From: CAXXOK01 sp963674895
GTDB taxonomy: Bacteria > Bacillota > Clostridia > Christensenellales > Aristaeellaceae
Assembly (NCBI GenBank): GCA_963674895.2
Contig: CAXXCY010000003.1
Location: forward strand, 2,046,001-2,110,000
DNA: 64,000 nt
Reading direction: 5' to 3'
Below the pieces are notes generated by a model that was not told the origin of the DNA, did no database searches, and saw nothing but the letters and a program-made list of their open reading frames with translations. How positions within the stretch are numbered: the first letter of the stretch is position 1; each line of letters opens with the position of its first letter. The position numbers were made by a program, and so were the translations under genes. Positions 1 through 8,101 of this stretch are shown one piece after another.

Positions 1-1025
1 TTCCCTGTTACGGTCAGGCATTCGCGGTTGAGCTTTGGCAGCAGCTCTTTCATTAACGCGCGTACGCCGCCGGCTATGCCAAACTCGCCGACGGAATACT
101 TGCCATGCGGCTTTACGTTGACCAACAACGGCGTATCGTTGCTGATCCGGTCAAAATCCATCAAATCAAGCGCTATCCCGCCGCGCCTCGCAATCGCCAT
201 CAGATGGATGAGCAAGTTGGTTGACCCGCCCGAAGCCATGATTACACGGATGGCGTTTTCTATGCTTTCCTTGGTGATGATATCGCGGGCTTTAATCCCC
301 TTCCCGACAAGGTTCATAATCTCGCGGCCGGTCATCTCGGATATACGAAGCATTTCCGCGGATACGGCTATACAGGCGGCGCTGCCGGGCAGCGCGAGAC
401 CCAGCGCCTCTGTTACGGCCTGGCAGGTATTGGCTGTTCCCATAATCGGGCATGCGCCTGCAGAACCATACAGGCAGCCCTCATGCCGGCTGACTTCTTC
501 CAGGTCAATCTCGCCCATATTGTAGCGGGTCCACAGCTTGAAGCTGTCAGTGCCGCAGCAAAGCGGTTCCCCTTTGTAATATCCGGGCAGCATCGCGCCG
601 CCGGGCAGAAAAATGGTAGACTTGTTTGCCGATACGGCGGCCATCAACTGTGCAGGTATGTTTTTATCGCACCCGCCGATCAGCACGACGCCATCAAACG
701 GATGGCGTGCGATCAGCTCCTCGGTAGTCATCGAAAGCAAATTACGATAGATCAGGCTGGAGATATCAAAAAACACCTCGCAGATCGAAAGGGTATTGAC
801 CTCAAGCGGAAATCCACCGGCAGCCCAAACGCCGCGCTTTACGGCCTCGGAAAGCTGGCGGAAGTGAACGTGCCCGGGATTGGTTTCCGCCCAGGTATTG
901 ATAATCCCGATGATCGGTTTTTCAATATCCTTGTCCGTATATCCCATGCTCTTCAGCAGCGCGTTGCGCAGCAGCGCCTGCCGCGTGCCGCGTTTCTTCC
1001 AGGTTGCAGACTCGTTGTTTTTCAT
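1..1025 (-). CDS. IlvD/Edd-family sugar-acid dehydratase, 3' end outside window
   Basis: About 341 N-terminal residues of a dihydroxy-acid / phosphogluconate dehydratase-family protein. The family uses an Fe-S cluster and Mg2+ to dehydrate 2,3-dihydroxy acids to 2-keto-3-deoxy acids. Visible landmarks are GGCDKNIPA near residue 120, GACPIMGTANTCQ near 190 with candidate cluster cysteines, and ASGGSTN near 265. The start MKNNESATWKK overlaps the tctA stop as ATGA, so the two are translationally coupled. As the last visible gene of an operon with a TctABC importer and a DapA-family aldolase, a sugar-acid (aldonate or similar) dehydratase fits better than branched-chain amino acid synthesis. The family call is solid; the substrate is inferred. 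Confidence 0.85.
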   Translation of the reverse strand, partial: MKNNESATWKKRGTRQALLRNALLKSMGYTDKDIEKPIIGIINTWAETNPGHVHFRQLSEAVKRGVWAAGGFPLEVNTLSICEVFFDISSLIYRNLLSMTTEELIARHPFDGVVLIGGCDKNIPAQLMAAVSANKSTIFLPGGAMLPGYYKGEPLCCGTDSFKLWTRYNMGEIDLEEVSRHEGCLYGSAGACPIMGTANTCQAVTEALGLALPGSAACIAVSAEMLRISEMTGREIMNLVGKGIKARDIITKESIENAIRVIMASGGSTNLLIHLMAIARRGGIALDLMDFDRISNDTPLLVNVKPHGKYSVGEFGIAGGVRALMKELLPKLNRECLTVTG

Positions 1026-2566
1026 GATTCCGTTATCTCCTTTTCCTCGTCATCGGCTGCAACCGCCTGCGGCGCTGCGTTTTTCGGCACACGATTGACT
1101 AACCGGGACAAAAACAGCATCGACAAAACCGCCAACACCAAAAACACACAAGACACGGGACGGGTAACAAACGGCAGCAGGCTTCCCCTGCTCAGCATCA
1201 GCGCGCGGCGAAGATTGATTTCGGCAATCGGCCCCAGCACAAATCCCAGGATAATTGGCGTCAGGGGAAAATCCAGTTTTTTCATTCCAAATCCAAGTAA
1301 TCCGAATACAAGAACCGTCCATGCGTCAAACACGCGGTTGTTCAACCCGATGGAGCCCACGACCGCCAGCACCAAAATGACGGGCAGCAAAATGTATTTA
1401 GGGATGGATAGCATACGCACAAATCCGCGAATGCCAAAATACTGCATGACAACCGTCAGAATATTGGCGATTATCAGCGCCGCAAAGATCGCATAGATAA
1501 AATCCCCGTTGGTTGTCATTAATTGAGGGCCCGGTTGCAGGCCATGCACCATCAGCGCGCCCAGTACAATGGCGGTAAAACCATCTCCGGGTATGCCCAA
1601 TGTTAGGAGCGGAATCAGTGCGCCGCCGACAGCCGCGTTATTGCTGGTTTCCGGCGCAACAATACCGCCGATATAGCCCGTGCCATATTTCTCCGGATGC
1701 TTCGAGGAAGCCTTGGCCGCGGTATACGCCAGCAGATTGCTGGTAATACCGCCGATCCCGGGAAGAATGCCAATGCCGGTACCGATTGCGGCCGAGCGCA
1801 GAAAATTCGTGAACTGTTCCTTGAACTCTTTCCAGGTAAATCCAAAGCCTTTGATTTTATAGCTGGATATCGTATGCTCCTTATCGTTGGCGCGGCTGGC
1901 TTTGATCAGCTCCGATACAGCATACAGGCCGATCAGCGCCGGCAGCAGTTTCAGGCCACCGTTCAATTCAGATATTCCCAGCGTCATTCGGGTCGCCCCA
2001 TCCACGGCAGACAGCCCGATGAAGCTGAAAGCGACGCCCACCAGCGCGGATACGAATCCTTTCATGAGCTGCTTTCCGGAGAGCGCGATGATCATTGTCA
2101 GCGAAAACACCACAATGGCGAAGTACTCAAAATAGCTGAATTTTACGGCTATCCGGGCAATGGGTTCGGCAACCAGAAACAGTATGATAAAGCTAATGGA
2201 TCCGCCTAAAAAGGAATAGAAAATGCCGGTGCCCAGCGCTTTGCCCGCCAGTCCTTTCCTTGCCATCACGGCACCGTCGTACGCGGTTGCCAGATTGGCC
2301 GGCGTGCCGGGAATGTTGAGCAAAATAGCCGATATCAGCCCGCCCGAACACCCGCCGACATAGATGCCCATAATCAAGCCGAATGCCTGTACAGCCGTCA
2401 GCGAGTATGTCAGCGGCAGGCACAGCGCAACCGCCATGGAACCGGTAAGCCCCGGTACGCATCCGAACAGGATTCCCAAAAACACGCCGCCAGCCACGCA
2501 AAGCATCGCCACAGGCGTTAAAATCTGCTCAAACCCAGCGGAAAACATTGCAAGCATAGTTCGCAT
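1022..2566 (-). CDS. tctA: Tripartite tricarboxylate transporter large permease TctA
   Basis: A 514-residue polytopic inner-membrane protein, the usual TctA length, with roughly a dozen hydrophobic segments. Diagnostic stretches are GCVPGLTGSMAVALCLP near residue 36 and IPGTPANLATAYDG near 85, with a second glycine/proline-rich repeat around GILPGIGG near 260. TctA forms the secondary carrier with TctB, using TctC as extracytoplasmic receptor. The first ATG (2566) sits almost on top of an AGGAGGGG Shine-Dalgarno, so the ATG three codons later (2557) may be the true start. It follows tctB by 6 bp and overlaps the dehydratase by 4 bp. The substrate is probably a sugar acid, judged from the neighbours. 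Confidence 0.93.
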   Translation of the reverse strand: MRTMLAMFSAGFEQILTPVAMLCVAGGVFLGILFGCVPGLTGSMAVALCLPLTYSLTAVQAFGLIMGIYVGGCSGGLISAILLNIPGTPANLATAYDGAVMARKGLAGKALGTGIFYSFLGGSISFIILFLVAEPIARIAVKFSYFEYFAIVVFSLTMIIALSGKQLMKGFVSALVGVAFSFIGLSAVDGATRMTLGISELNGGLKLLPALIGLYAVSELIKASRANDKEHTISSYKIKGFGFTWKEFKEQFTNFLRSAAIGTGIGILPGIGGITSNLLAYTAAKASSKHPEKYGTGYIGGIVAPETSNNAAVGGALIPLLTLGIPGDGFTAIVLGALMVHGLQPGPQLMTTNGDFIYAIFAALIIANILTVVMQYFGIRGFVRMLSIPKYILLPVILVLAVVGSIGLNNRVFDAWTVLVFGLLGFGMKKLDFPLTPIILGFVLGPIAEINLRRALMLSRGSLLPFVTRPVSCVFLVLAVLSMLFLSRLVNRVPKNAAPQAVAADDEEKEITES

Positions 2567-2572
2567 CCCCTC

Positions 2573-3076
2573 CTAAAAGCCAAGCCCGTTCACAGGAAGC
2601 GCCAACGAAAAGCCCTTGGCGAACGCTAGGAAAATCAGCACCGCCATGATGACGCCAACCGCCAGGCTGCGAAGCCAGCTCTTCCATCCGAGATTCGTGG
2701 ACAACAAGGTGATTTGGCAGGTCAGATATAACGTAGTCGCTGTAGTAAACCCAATTATTTTAAGGCTGAAAATATAAAGAAATATCAAAATAAACGTAAC
2801 GGGCGCCGTGATTCGCTGCACAAACGATCCGGGTTGCTTTTCTTCTTGCTCTTCCGTCACCGGTGTTCTTCTGGTGACGATGAACCATTTGATTATGATT
2901 CCCACTCCAAGTATAAACATGGCGATCATCGTTATTCTGGGGATCATCTCGGGTTTAATCTGAGAGACGGAAAATGTTTTGGTGTTCAGCGTGCTAAGAT
3001 AGAACAGCACGGCCGCAAGCATCGTAATCAGTCCGCACCAAAGATCCAGATACCTTTTTGAGAAAGCTTTTTTCAT
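2573..3076 (-). CDS. tctB: Tripartite tricarboxylate transporter small permease TctB
   Basis: A 167-residue protein with four predicted membrane segments (about 15-33, 45-63, 88-110 and 125-160), the typical TctB size and layout. TctB pairs with TctA in the membrane. The start is fixed by AAGGAGAACGAGG just before ATG. It lies between a stem-loop that follows tctC and the tctA gene 6 bp downstream. The family is poorly conserved in sequence, so the call rests on size, topology and position. Confidence 0.88.
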   Translation of the reverse strand: MKKAFSKRYLDLWCGLITMLAAVLFYLSTLNTKTFSVSQIKPEMIPRITMIAMFILGVGIIIKWFIVTRRTPVTEEQEEKQPGSFVQRITAPVTFILIFLYIFSLKIIGFTTATTLYLTCQITLLSTNLGWKSWLRSLAVGVIMAVLIFLAFAKGFSLALPVNGLGF

Positions 3077-3101
3077 CCTCGTTCTCCTTAGGCCGGGAAT
3101 A

Positions 3102-3137
3102 CCCCTCCCCGGTAGCTTGAAGCAAGCCGGGGAGGGG
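3102..3137 (-). terminator. GC-rich stem-loop between tctC and tctB
   Basis: On the minus strand an 11-bp perfect stem (CCCCTCCCCGG pairing with CCGGGGAGGGG) with a 14-nt loop follows the tctC stop. No T-run follows, so it is better read as a 3' mRNA-stabilising or partially attenuating stem than as a full terminator. It would raise binding-protein mRNA over permease mRNA. Confidence 0.7.
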
Positions 3138-3146
3138 ATTTTACTG

Positions 3147-4100
3147 TTATTTGCTCTGAAGCATTTCTGTTATCGGGGTAAAGAATTCCTGCACGCCAAG
3201 CATGTAATCAACCGCATCCTGTCCGGTACGGACATTGGCTTTGAAGTAATACTTGTTCAGCGCTTTGGTATAGGGCTCCATATACGCAGCCTGTTTCACA
3301 GCCTCAGCAAATTTGGAAACGATCTCCGAATCGGTGCCGGCTTTGAAGCCGAAATAGTAGAAGTGTTCATACGTCGCGTTAACGCCCGCTTCCGCCAGCG
3401 TTGGGACGTCCGGCAGATTTTCGTTGCGCTCGGCGGCAAGAATGCCAAGGCATTTAAAGTCTCCGCTTTCCACATATCCCGCTGCACTGCCGTAAACCGT
3501 CAGCAGCACATCCACATTGCCGCCGAGCAGCGCCGTAATGCGGTCGGAAGACGATCCTGCGTCCACAAGGTTGAATTGAACGCCGGCTTGCCTTTCAATT
3601 TCAAGAGCCAGCAAATGAACAAGTCCGCCGGTCTCCATCGCGAAGGATACTTCACCGGGCCGGCTTGCCGCATCGGCAAACAATGCCTCCAAGGAATTGT
3701 AGGGACTGTCCTTGCTGACAAAAATGCAGTTAGTGGAACCGCCACCGGTTACTGCAGCGATATCAAACATTTCATACCAGGGTACTTCCACGCGTCCAAG
3801 CAATGTTCCCAAAACTGTATCGGCATGGTGATAAATCAGTTTATATCCGTCTGCGTCGGAACTGATTACATCATTCATGGCAAGAGTTCCTGCGCCGCCG
3901 GACATGTTCACCACCTGTACGGGAACGCCAAGGATTTCTGTAAGCGATTCGCAGATTGCACGGGAGGTGGTGTCCGTATCTCCACCGGGATTGGCGGGGA
4001 TAACCACCGTAATTGCTTTGCTGGGCCACTCGTCGGCCAATGCGGATACCGATACAGCCGCCAAAAGCAGAACACAGAAAAGGGCTACCATTTTCTTCAT
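3147..4100 (-). CDS. tctC: Tripartite tricarboxylate transporter binding protein TctC
   Basis: A 317-residue Bug/TctC-family receptor. A signal peptide occupies residues 1-22 with a cleavage site after SALA; there is no lipobox cysteine. Family landmarks follow: ITVVIPANPGGDTD near 30, where the family binds the ligand carboxylate through backbone contacts, and NMSGGAGTLA near 64. The start has AAAAGGAGG eight bases upstream. It is the second gene of the operon, after the DapA-family gene, with a 152-bp gap. A sugar acid is the likely ligand by context. The paralogue in this window (32203-33153) is clearly divergent. Confidence 0.92.
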   Translation of the reverse strand: MKKMVALFCVLLLAAVSVSALADEWPSKAITVVIPANPGGDTDTTSRAICESLTEILGVPVQVVNMSGGAGTLAMNDVISSDADGYKLIYHHADTVLGTLLGRVEVPWYEMFDIAAVTGGGSTNCIFVSKDSPYNSLEALFADAASRPGEVSFAMETGGLVHLLALEIERQAGVQFNLVDAGSSSDRITALLGGNVDVLLTVYGSAAGYVESGDFKCLGILAAERNENLPDVPTLAEAGVNATYEHFYYFGFKAGTDSEIVSKFAEAVKQAAYMEPYTKALNKYYFKANVRTGQDAVDYMLGVQEFFTPITEMLQSK

Positions 4101-4252
4101 CGTAAGATCCTCCTTTTGTATATTGGGATTATTCTATTCTCAGCGGATAAACCGCTAAAAAATCCACACGGAATTATAAAGTGTCCGGCGGAACCCGGAA
4201 ATTATTGCCTGCGCCGCTTGTTTCATAACGTTGAGATCATTCCTTCACAGAC

Positions 4253-5176
4253 TTAATGATGGTGATGCTTCATGAGCGGAGCTATGCGTTCGTAGTGCTC
4301 GTCGAACAGCTTATCATAGTACGGGTCCAACGCGAAGCTGGGGCAGCGGCAATAATCGGTTGCGATGATGCCGCGCCGTTTTAAAATCCGCTTCTCATAT
4401 AAAATGATCATCTCAACATTCTGCCGAATATGATTGAGAATCGGCAGAATATACTGATTATGCGTATCCTGAGCTGCCGTACGGTTTCCAGATACATACT
4501 CATTATACATTTTCAGGTAAATATCAAACATGGAGCATCCCGGCATCGCGCCGGTTGCGCCGCGATCAAATCCTTCAATGAACTGGTATCCAGCGTTGCC
4601 GACAAAAACGCTTGCCGATTGGTCCATTTCGCGCAGCATCGCAGATATATAGCCGCCGGCAGGTTTGCATTCGATTTTAAAGTAACATATGTTAGGAACG
4701 TTACGCAGAAGCTCCGCAAAAACGGTTGGCGCAATGGCAACGCCGGTTTGCTCCGGGGCATACTGGGCTATCACCGGAACGGACACGGCCTGTCCGACCG
4801 CCCGTATATGCCGATTCAGTGCGGAAGCGTCGGGTTTTAAAAAATATGGCGGCAGTACCATTAAAAAGTCTGCGCCCATATCCTGATAGCGCTTTGCCCG
4901 CTCCACCGCCACTTCTGTTGCGTGCTGCGTAACGGAAATAATGGACTTTGTATTATATTTGCGGCAGATATCCACCGTCATCAGAGCCAGTTTGCCGGCT
5001 TCTTCATCCGTCAGCTTATAGTATTCACCCGCAATACCAAATAACGCCATGCCCGGGCAGCCGCCTTCCGCAAGTACCTTAACCAGATTCTGAAAGCTGT
5101 CGTAATCCACCCTGCCATCAGACGTAAATGGCGTGGCAATGATTGGGCAGATTCCTTTCAGTTTCCCGTTCGTCAT
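4253..5176 (-). CDS. DapA-family Schiff-base aldolase or dehydratase
   Basis: A 307-residue TIM-barrel protein of the dihydrodipicolinate synthase / 2-keto-3-deoxy-acid aldolase family. GIAGE near residue 48 matches the substrate-carboxylate motif. A tyrosine in IAQYAPEQTG and the lysine in YFKIEC (about 165) are the expected catalytic pair. A longer reading begins 17 codons upstream, but ATGGAGGTAAACGT precedes the ATG at 5176 and decides the start. It leads the operon with tctCBA and the IlvD/Edd dehydratase, suggesting cleavage of the keto-deoxy acid that the dehydratase makes. The C terminus ends in four histidines. Lysine biosynthesis is unlikely given the context. Confidence 0.88.
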   Translation of the reverse strand: MTNGKLKGICPIIATPFTSDGRVDYDSFQNLVKVLAEGGCPGMALFGIAGEYYKLTDEEAGKLALMTVDICRKYNTKSIISVTQHATEVAVERAKRYQDMGADFLMVLPPYFLKPDASALNRHIRAVGQAVSVPVIAQYAPEQTGVAIAPTVFAELLRNVPNICYFKIECKPAGGYISAMLREMDQSASVFVGNAGYQFIEGFDRGATGAMPGCSMFDIYLKMYNEYVSGNRTAAQDTHNQYILPILNHIRQNVEMIILYEKRILKRRGIIATDYCRCPSFALDPYYDKLFDEHYERIAPLMKHHHH

Positions 5177-5239
5177 ACGTTTACCTCCATACGCTTGTGT
5201 TTCCGCTACTTGAATTACAACTTTCAAATTATCTGATTC

Positions 5240-5266
5240 GTTTCAATTTGTTTCACGTTTGTTTCA
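5240..5266 (-). promoter_or_regulatory. Three phased GTTTCA direct repeats, operator candidate
   Basis: GTTTCA occurs at 5240, 5250 and 5261, spaced 10 and 11 bp, about one helical turn. They lie 64-90 bp upstream of the aldolase ATG and downstream of the predicted transcription start. The same half-site recurs in the two inverted repeats nearer the regulator gene. Confidence 0.5.
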
Positions 5267-5312
5267 TTTCTCATACTCCCATAAAATCCATTCTCATGTC
5301 GTAATTGTCCGT

Positions 5313-5341
5313 ATTATAGCACGATATTTTGATTATTGCAA
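5313..5341 (-). promoter_or_regulatory. Sigma-70-type promoter for the aldolase-tct-dehydratase operon
   Basis: On the minus strand TTGCAA (5341-5336), a 17-bp spacer and a perfect TATAAT (5318-5313). The expected start near 5306 leaves a leader of about 130 nt that contains the GTTTCA array. Confidence 0.65.
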
Positions 5342-5351
5342 GGTTAATTCT

Positions 5352-5428
5352 TGAAACTTATATTATATTTCAGAATTCTAAGATGGACTATTTGGATATT
5401 TTCTGAAACAGTATTCATTATGTTTCAG
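5352..5428. promoter_or_regulatory. Two inverted repeats of TGAAAC/GTTTCA, operator candidates
   Basis: TGAAA-N11-TTTCA at 5352-5372 lies just upstream of the minus-strand -35. CTGAAACA-N10-TGTTTCAG at 5403-5428, with perfect 8-bp arms, lies just upstream of the plus-strand -35. The positions suit control of both divergent promoters, presumably by the LacI-type protein. Confidence 0.55.
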
Positions 5429-5435
5429 CCCTATA

Positions 5436-5464
5436 TTGAAAAAAAATGTGCCTTGTGCTATATT
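5436..5464 (+). promoter_or_regulatory. Sigma-70-type promoter for the LacI-type regulator
   Basis: TTGAAA, 17-bp spacer, TATATT. The predicted start near 5471 gives a leader of about 50 nt. Confidence 0.6.
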
Positions 5465-5518
5465 AAATACTGTTGAGTGCATTGCCACGCCGAAGGCAGG
5501 GAAAGGAAAGATTCTTCT

Positions 5519-6556
5519 ATGACCGTCAGTATTCGGGATGTCGCGCAAAAAGCCGGCGTTTCCCCAAGCACAGTTTCCCGTGTATTGAGCGGCTCTACGC
5601 CCGTAAAGGAAGAACTGGTTTCCCGGGTGATAGACGCCGTAGAATCGCTTCAATACAGATATAAGCCAGTTTCCAATGTTAAAAAAAATGCCGTCAGCAT
5701 CGGCATTATCGTTCCAAAGTCCTCTGGGATGGATTTTTTAGCCCACCCGACAATATATGATATTTTCACCGCATTCGTCGAAGTATTGAACAAGCGAAGC
5801 ATACGGAACTCAACCGTTTTGGTTGACAAGGAACACCTGCAGCATATCGAAAGGATCTTTGCCACACGGCATGACGGATATCTCATTGTCGGCACCAACG
5901 AGGAAGAGGAAGACAAGCTTCTCCCCTATTTGTTGAACAATGCTATTCCCCACATCGTGGTTAACCGCTGGATGAACGAGAAATACATGAATTATGTGAA
6001 CGTAGATGATGTAAGCGCTTCTTTCACAGCCACAAACCACTTGATCCGCCTGGGCCATCGATCCATTGCGTTTATCGGCGGCAACCAGAATTTCCGAAAT
6101 ACGTCTCTTCGCCTGATTGGATATCGAAACGCAATGGAGGAAGCCAACCTGACGGTCGATCCGAATCTCGTTCGGTACGGCACATACAGCGAAAGCTTTG
6201 GATACGATGTCGCAGACAGTATCCTTTCGCTGCCTTCGCCGCCTACAGCCGCATTTTTCTGTTCGGATATGATTGCCATTGGTTTTCAGAAACGATGTTT
6301 GGAATTGTCCGTCCCTTTGCCTTCCGGCATGGCCATGGTTGGATACGGGAATACGCATCTGGCCTGTTATGTACGCCCTCAGCTAACCACGATTAATATG
6401 CCTACCCCGATCATGGGGCAGCAGGCCGCGCTTGCCCTGCTGAACCTGATTGAGAATCCGGCTGTTACCAGAATGCAAATCTTACTGAACGCGCCATTAA
6501 TCGTGCGTCAATCCTGTGGTGCCGAATCAATGGAAACCTGCCCCAGCAGCAAATAA
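5519..6556 (+). CDS. LacI-family transcriptional regulator
   Basis: A 345-residue LacI/GalR-type repressor. The N-terminal helix-turn-helix reads IRDVAQKAGVSPSTVSRVL (about residues 4-22), followed by a hinge near 45-60 and a periplasmic-binding-protein-like ligand domain to the end. An upstream in-frame ATG exists at 5477, but GGAAAGGAAAG directly precedes the ATG at 5519 and the family consistently begins just before the HTH. It is divergent from the sugar-acid operon, with shared operator candidates between them, so it is the likely substrate-responsive repressor of that operon. The ligand is unknown. Confidence 0.92.
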   Translation: MTVSIRDVAQKAGVSPSTVSRVLSGSTPVKEELVSRVIDAVESLQYRYKPVSNVKKNAVSIGIIVPKSSGMDFLAHPTIYDIFTAFVEVLNKRSIRNSTVLVDKEHLQHIERIFATRHDGYLIVGTNEEEEDKLLPYLLNNAIPHIVVNRWMNEKYMNYVNVDDVSASFTATNHLIRLGHRSIAFIGGNQNFRNTSLRLIGYRNAMEEANLTVDPNLVRYGTYSESFGYDVADSILSLPSPPTAAFFCSDMIAIGFQKRCLELSVPLPSGMAMVGYGNTHLACYVRPQLTTINMPTPIMGQQAALALLNLIENPAVTRMQILLNAPLIVRQSCGAESMETCPSSK

Positions 6557-6880
6557 TCGGCCGTATAAGTTATAGGCCGAAAAAATATACCTGGTTATTG
6601 GTTGATCCATAGCGGTTTGTATCATTGTCTGGGTAAATACGGATACCCGATAAGTCTATGACGGCCAATGAGCAGAATAATGACATATTCATTTCACATG
6701 TCAAATCAAAGGAAATATTCAGTCTTTCATATAAGTCTGCGCAAAGGTTCATATAATAATAGCCACGTCGTTATTTGCTTGTCTGAGGTGCACTTCATCA
6801 GCCAGATTCCTGACTCTTTCTTTGGACCGGATTTTTAGGGAGCAGGTCAAAACATACACCCTCCCTATTTTTCAGCCAAC
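6557..6880. other. Gene-poor region between the LacI gene and the IS element
   Basis: A short stem (TCGGCC/GGCCGA) follows the regulator stop but is trailed by A residues on the plus strand. A 60-codon minus-strand open stretch (6570-6752) contains AVIDLSGIRIY, vaguely like the DDE-domain start of an IS4/IS1634-type transposase. It is too short and degenerate to call. Nothing else is recognised. Confidence 0.4.
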
Positions 6881-6917
6881 TGGATTGGTTACACTAAATC
6901 GGACAGAAAAAATAAGG
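6881..6917 (+). repeat. Left terminal inverted repeat of the IS3-family element
   Basis: Begins TGGATTGG and shares the GACAGAAA...ATAAGG core with the right end. Confidence 0.85.
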
Positions 6918-6957
6918 TCATGGTAGAATAACGGGAAAGATTTAGGAGGGAAATACC

Positions 6958-7245
6958 ATGACACAAAGGCGGGCCAAGCGGACCTACAGCGAGGAGCAGA
7001 AAAGGCAGCTGGTTGAACTGTTCAACCACGGGAAACCCAGGAGCGAGATCATCCGGGAATACGACCTGACAGCATCGGCGTTTGACAAATGGGTTAAGCG
7101 GATCAATGCAACCGGTTCCAGCCACGAGAAGGATAACCGAACGCCTGAAGAACTGGAGCTGCTGAAGCTTCGCAAAGAGAACCAACAGCTGCGGATGGAG
7201 AATGACGTCCTAAAGCAAGCGGCGCTGATATACGCACGAAAGTAG
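6958..7245 (+). CDS. IS3-family transposase OrfA
   Basis: A 95-residue DNA-binding protein with an HTH at about residues 12-50 (TYSEEQKRQLVELFNHGK, then an alpha-helical recognition segment) and a C-terminal leucine-zipper-like coil (ELLKLRKENQQLRMENDVL). AGGAGGGAAATACC precedes the ATG. It ends in the -1 frame relative to orfB, at CGA AAG TAG. OrfA binds the terminal repeats; with OrfB it forms the OrfAB transposase, usually by -1 slippage. The slip site here (GAAAG) is weak compared with the A-rich sites of well-studied relatives. Confidence 0.93.
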   Translation: MTQRRAKRTYSEEQKRQLVELFNHGKPRSEIIREYDLTASAFDKWVKRINATGSSHEKDNRTPEELELLKLRKENQQLRMENDVLKQAALIYARK

Positions 7246-7247
7246 TT

Positions 7248-8072
7248 GTGATCCGAGCCAATGCCCACAAATACTCAATATCAGCGCTGTGCCGGTGCTT
7301 AGGCATTGCACGCAGCACCTATTACTACGAATGCCGGGGCCGGCCGGACGAGCGGGATTTGGAAGAGGTTGTTCAGAACGCATACGATGAGAATCGTCGT
7401 GTTTACGGTCAACGCAAACTCAAGCATGTACTGCTGCGGAAGGGCTGGATTGTATCCAGGCGGAAGATCGGGCGGATCATGAAGAAGCGGGGACTGGTAT
7501 CCGCCTACACACGCAAGAAGTATCGGGTTCATGCATCCAGGGTGAATGAAGCCCCGGTGCCCAACCTGATTGACCGGCAATTCAGCGACAGGCTCCCGGG
7601 AGCCTGTGTTGTCAGCGATCTGACCTACGTTCGTGTAGGCACCCAGTGGGCCTATATCTGCATGCTGCTGGATCTGGGAGCCAGGGAGATCATCGGCTAC
7701 AGCGCCGGTGCACACAAAGACGCTGAACTGGTCCATCAAGCTTTTGCATCCGTGAAAGGAAACCTGTTCGAGATCCAGATCTTTCACACAGACCGTGGCA
7801 GTGAGTTTGACAATATGCTTGTGGATGAAATACTGGAAAGCTTTCAGATCCAGCGATCCCTGAGCATGAAGGGCTGTCCCTATGACAACGCGGTAGCAGA
7901 ATCAACCTTCAGGCTGATCAAGAAGGAGTTCGTTTCGAGCAGGCGGTTTGGTACCCTCGAGCAGCTGCGATTGGAACTGGCGGATTACATACACTGGTTC
8001 AACAACATCCGCCTGCACGGTACCCTCGGGTACCTGTCTCCGGTTGAGTTCAGGAATGCATGTACCTTATAA
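7248..8072 (+). CDS. IS3-family transposase OrfB (DDE integrase core)
   Basis: A 274-residue catalytic protein with an HTH_21-type segment (residues about 45-95) and an rve integrase core. Candidate DDE residues are the Asp of VVSDLTYV (about 122), the Asp of FHTDRGSEF (about 183) and the Glu of NAVAESTFRLIKKE (about 218). It starts at a GTG directly after the orfA stop in the -1 frame, so it may be made only as the OrfAB fusion. The terminal region WFNNIRLHGTLGYLSPVEF is the family's normal C terminus, so the gene is full length. Confidence 0.93.
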   Translation: MIRANAHKYSISALCRCLGIARSTYYYECRGRPDERDLEEVVQNAYDENRRVYGQRKLKHVLLRKGWIVSRRKIGRIMKKRGLVSAYTRKKYRVHASRVNEAPVPNLIDRQFSDRLPGACVVSDLTYVRVGTQWAYICMLLDLGAREIIGYSAGAHKDAELVHQAFASVKGNLFEIQIFHTDRGSEFDNMLVDEILESFQIQRSLSMKGCPYDNAVAESTFRLIKKEFVSSRRFGTLEQLRLELADYIHWFNNIRLHGTLGYLSPVEFRNACTL

Positions 8073-8101
8073 TTTCTGTCTGACCAACTGTTGACAATCC
8101 A
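8065..8101 (-). repeat. Right terminal inverted repeat of the IS3-family element, with outward -35
   Basis: Partner of the left repeat. It contains a consensus TTGACA (8091-8096) pointing outward to the right, a feature that lets some IS3-family elements form hybrid promoters at the insertion site. Confidence 0.75.

Larger units (their letters stand above)
6881..8101 (+). mobile_element. IS3-family insertion sequence (IS150-like), complete
   Basis: A 1221-bp element bounded by 37-bp imperfect terminal inverted repeats (27 of 37 matching) beginning TGGATTG, with the IS3-family TG...CA ends. It carries two overlapping-type reading frames, orfA and orfB, in the classic arrangement. The flanks read CAAC on the left and CAAT on the right, so no exact target duplication is visible. 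That fits an old insertion or a deletion next to it. Both frames are intact, so it may still be active. Confidence 0.9.

Noticed and set aside
6570..6752. A 60-codon minus-strand stretch with a transposase-like AVIDLSGIRIY segment.
   Set aside because: Too short and weak to assign; it has no flanking repeats and stops at the LacI gene.
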